Shown here: positions 61,807 to 64,000 of the stretch, piece by piece
Layout: every line of letters begins with the position of its first letter
Position numbering within the stretch: the first letter of the stretch is position 1
Assembly: GCA_905250125.1 (NCBI GenBank)
Contig: CAJNOL010000839.1
Coordinates: forward strand, 4,559-68,558
Source of the DNA: Rotaria sordida
Taxonomy: Eukaryota > Rotifera > Eurotatoria > Philodinida > Philodinidae
DNA: 64,000 nucleotides
Reading direction: 5' to 3'
Program-made: the position numbers and the translations under genes
The notes under the pieces: generated by a model
The model's database searches: none
The model's input: only the letters and a program-made list of their open reading frames with translations
What the model was told of the DNA's origin: nothing

Positions 61807-64000
61807 TTATGTTAAATTGTTTCAAATCTAAAAAACAAAAAAAATTTTTTTTTTCATGTTTTTAATACCATTTTATTATTTTAAGTTAGGAATGTGACGG
61901 GAAAGACGTTGAACTATCTTTTTTTCACTTTATAATCTTTTTCTTTGTAATAAAAAATACGATCTTAGCTGGAAAAAAAACGTGAAAATTTTCTAAAACT
62001 GATGGATGCACACTACTTCTTCCATGGTCATATTTCTGTTTTAATCATACATATATAATTTAGTTATCAACCTTTAAAAATGAAATATCATGCGTAGTCA
62101 ACAATGAGATAACAATATATATTCTTGCACTTTGTTCCTTTTTTTTTCATAGTTTAAGGACAAACAATAAAACAAAGACAAAGTGTCACATTAAAAATTT
62201 GTTATCATTTAATATTAAAGATGTATTTTTGATCTTACATTGAATAATCATTAGTTCATCGAATAATATTTCATGTCATTAAAACTGAATCAGTTTTAGT
62301 AGTAAACTATACTTAATCGACAATTACATCGGTAAACTTCGTTAATGCAAAAAACTGTCAGTTAATCATTCAAAGTGATCACTAAGTCGCACGCAGAAAC
62401 AGAAAAATCCTGTGTCAGTTGCTAATCATGCTATTTTCTCCTTGTTCATAGAATACAACATCTCATACGATAGTCAAGCATATAAATAATTTTTAGTACA
62501 CATTCAGTTGTACAACGAGCATAAAAACTAAAATGAAAATAGATGTCATTGCTTATATAGGGTTGGCGGATGTGTGAAGAACAAGACATCTACACTCAAA
62601 GTTAGATTTCACAGCCATACCCAAGGCTGAGAAATCGATAGTAACTCAATATATTATCATGATCTCATTTTAAGCGATACCATTGACATAGAACAAATCT
62701 ACCGATTGCAGACAGTCGTTAGTCTAATGGAACACGGTCTCTCTCTGAAAGATCAACAATACGAATATCGCTTGTTTATGCTTTCGTGCAAATCAATAAA
62801 AGAATACCTATCACTTCGTTCGATTTTAACTAAATTATTTTCAGATTTTGGATTCGATCTAATTTAGTGATAAGGAATGCAGTTCATTGAATCTATTTGT
62901 ACAAAAGTTAGTGATACTATTCTTTTTGTAGAATTCAGTACATCTAATAGTGTGGTTGACCAATGTCGATGCTAATCCAATTACCTAATTTTCTGCTATA
63001 TGAATGTCTTTCGTAGATCAGCGACTGTTTTTTTTTCTCGACAATAATTTGACGCATCAACATGTTGTAAATATCTGCTCACAATATTATTGTAAACATA
63101 TCAGATAAGAAAAGGCGATAAGCAACCTATTTTGAGTGTGCATTTTTGTTTGCCCTCTGTCGATTATATGATTTACGTCTTTTCGTTTGCTATTTGAGAG
63201 TCTTGCTCAAATTTTCAAGGTTGCTGTATATTTTCTCACGTTGATATTAAAAAGTTCAATAATAACCTACTCAATGTATAATACATTTTGTATCGATACT
63301 AATCTCTTGGTATTTTTCGATGAAAATATAATGTTTTAATTGAAAAGTTATTCTATTAATTTTAGTTGATGATTTAGTAGAGGTGAACATTTTTCTATAT
63401 GGATTGTGTTAAATGGCATCAAACAAAAGTCATTGAGTCGCAGAAACATGAGAGACATTATATGTTTTATGCATTGTCAACACAACAAAACAATATATGA
63501 GCTATCAAAACACTTCTACCAATAATAGAATTTCAATAAAAACACAGTCTTGAGGCCTTATGATATCAAAAAAAAAGTTATTCAATAGACATATTGAGTA
63601 CTGTCGATATGAAAAAGTCAATTTGCTAGAACATTTATCAGAGTTTTATTCATTTAGGAAGCTATTTGTTTATGTAATCGATAATTGTTGAGAGTTGCAG
63701 AACTCTTTATTTTGTTTGAAGAAATTCATTCAATCAATTGATCTTTTTCGATCCAATTGGTAGATCTGCAGCATAATGTATAGCTTTTGAATAATTGTCA
63801 ATCATCTGGAAAATATTGAAGACGTCAAAAGCATACATTGCATAAAATGCCTGCAATTATTGCTCGATTAAACAGTAGAAAACTCGAAGTTTTAAAAAGC
63901 TAACTCTTAAAAATAACTATTTATATAGATCCTGAGTTTACCATATTAGTTCTGATCTCGAACATCTCTCAGCTAAGCACAGATATATCTGCAGAATACA
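61807..64000. other. Intergenic DNA to the right edge
   Basis: Contains the presumptive permease promoter. No ORF, RNA gene or repeat could be supported. Confidence 0.4.

Overview
This 64 kb window is AT-rich animal nuclear DNA. It has very short GT-AG introns (about 46-70 bp) alongside a few long ones full of repeats, one 100-N scaffold gap, and dense remains of DNA transposons. The gene content points to a bdelloid rotifer. There is an FG-GAP/VCBS repeat gene, a wreck of a nonribosomal peptide synthetase (NRPS) adenylation domain, and a yeast/bacterial-type (YAT) amino-acid permease. The last two are not normal animal genes, but bdelloids are known to carry NRPS genes of foreign origin. Beside them sit ordinary metazoan regulators (ISWI, ARID3). 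The species cannot be named from the sequence alone.

Layout. 1-1273 (-): 3' part of an FG-GAP repeat gene that runs off the left edge. 1.3-14.3 kb: no intact gene; a decayed DDE transposase (8.1-8.8 kb), a nested miniature transposon (10.0-10.8 kb), a telomere-like TGTGGG-rich block (11.0 kb), a mariner-type inverted-repeat element (11.4-12.1 kb) and a GC-rich palindromic island (13.1-13.4 kb). 14.36-15.75 kb (+): six-exon gene for a proline-rich, alveolin-like protein. 16-28 kb: a transposon graveyard with long foldback elements, two different decayed mariner transposases, and gene fragments including an EF-hand-like exon. 28.79-30.25 kb (+): an ammonium transporter with three exons. 30.8-33.2 kb: a hAT-like element with an exact 8-bp target duplication, holding nested repeats and a 31-bp satellite. 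34.94-39.99 kb (-): ARID3/dead ringer transcription factor, ten exons. 42.43-49.10 kb (-): ISWI/SMARCA5 chromatin remodeller, eleven exons, with two foldback elements in its introns. 52.3 kb: assembly gap. 52.6-56.1 kb (+): NRPS adenylation-domain pseudogene split by two insertions. 57.85-61.81 kb (-): YAT-family amino-acid permease, four exons.

The five gene models reconstructed in full (alveolin-like, Amt, ARID3, ISWI, permease) were spliced by hand and every exon junction keeps the reading frame; the FG-GAP gene is one open partial exon. There is no operon logic: the genes are independent, although the ammonium transporter and the amino-acid permease both serve nitrogen uptake. The most unusual signals are the permease of probable foreign origin, the NRPS relic cut by a Penelope-like insertion, hammerhead-ribozyme-like boxes in two unrelated repeats, and a family of almost wholly self-complementary elements, two of them transcribed inside ISWI introns.
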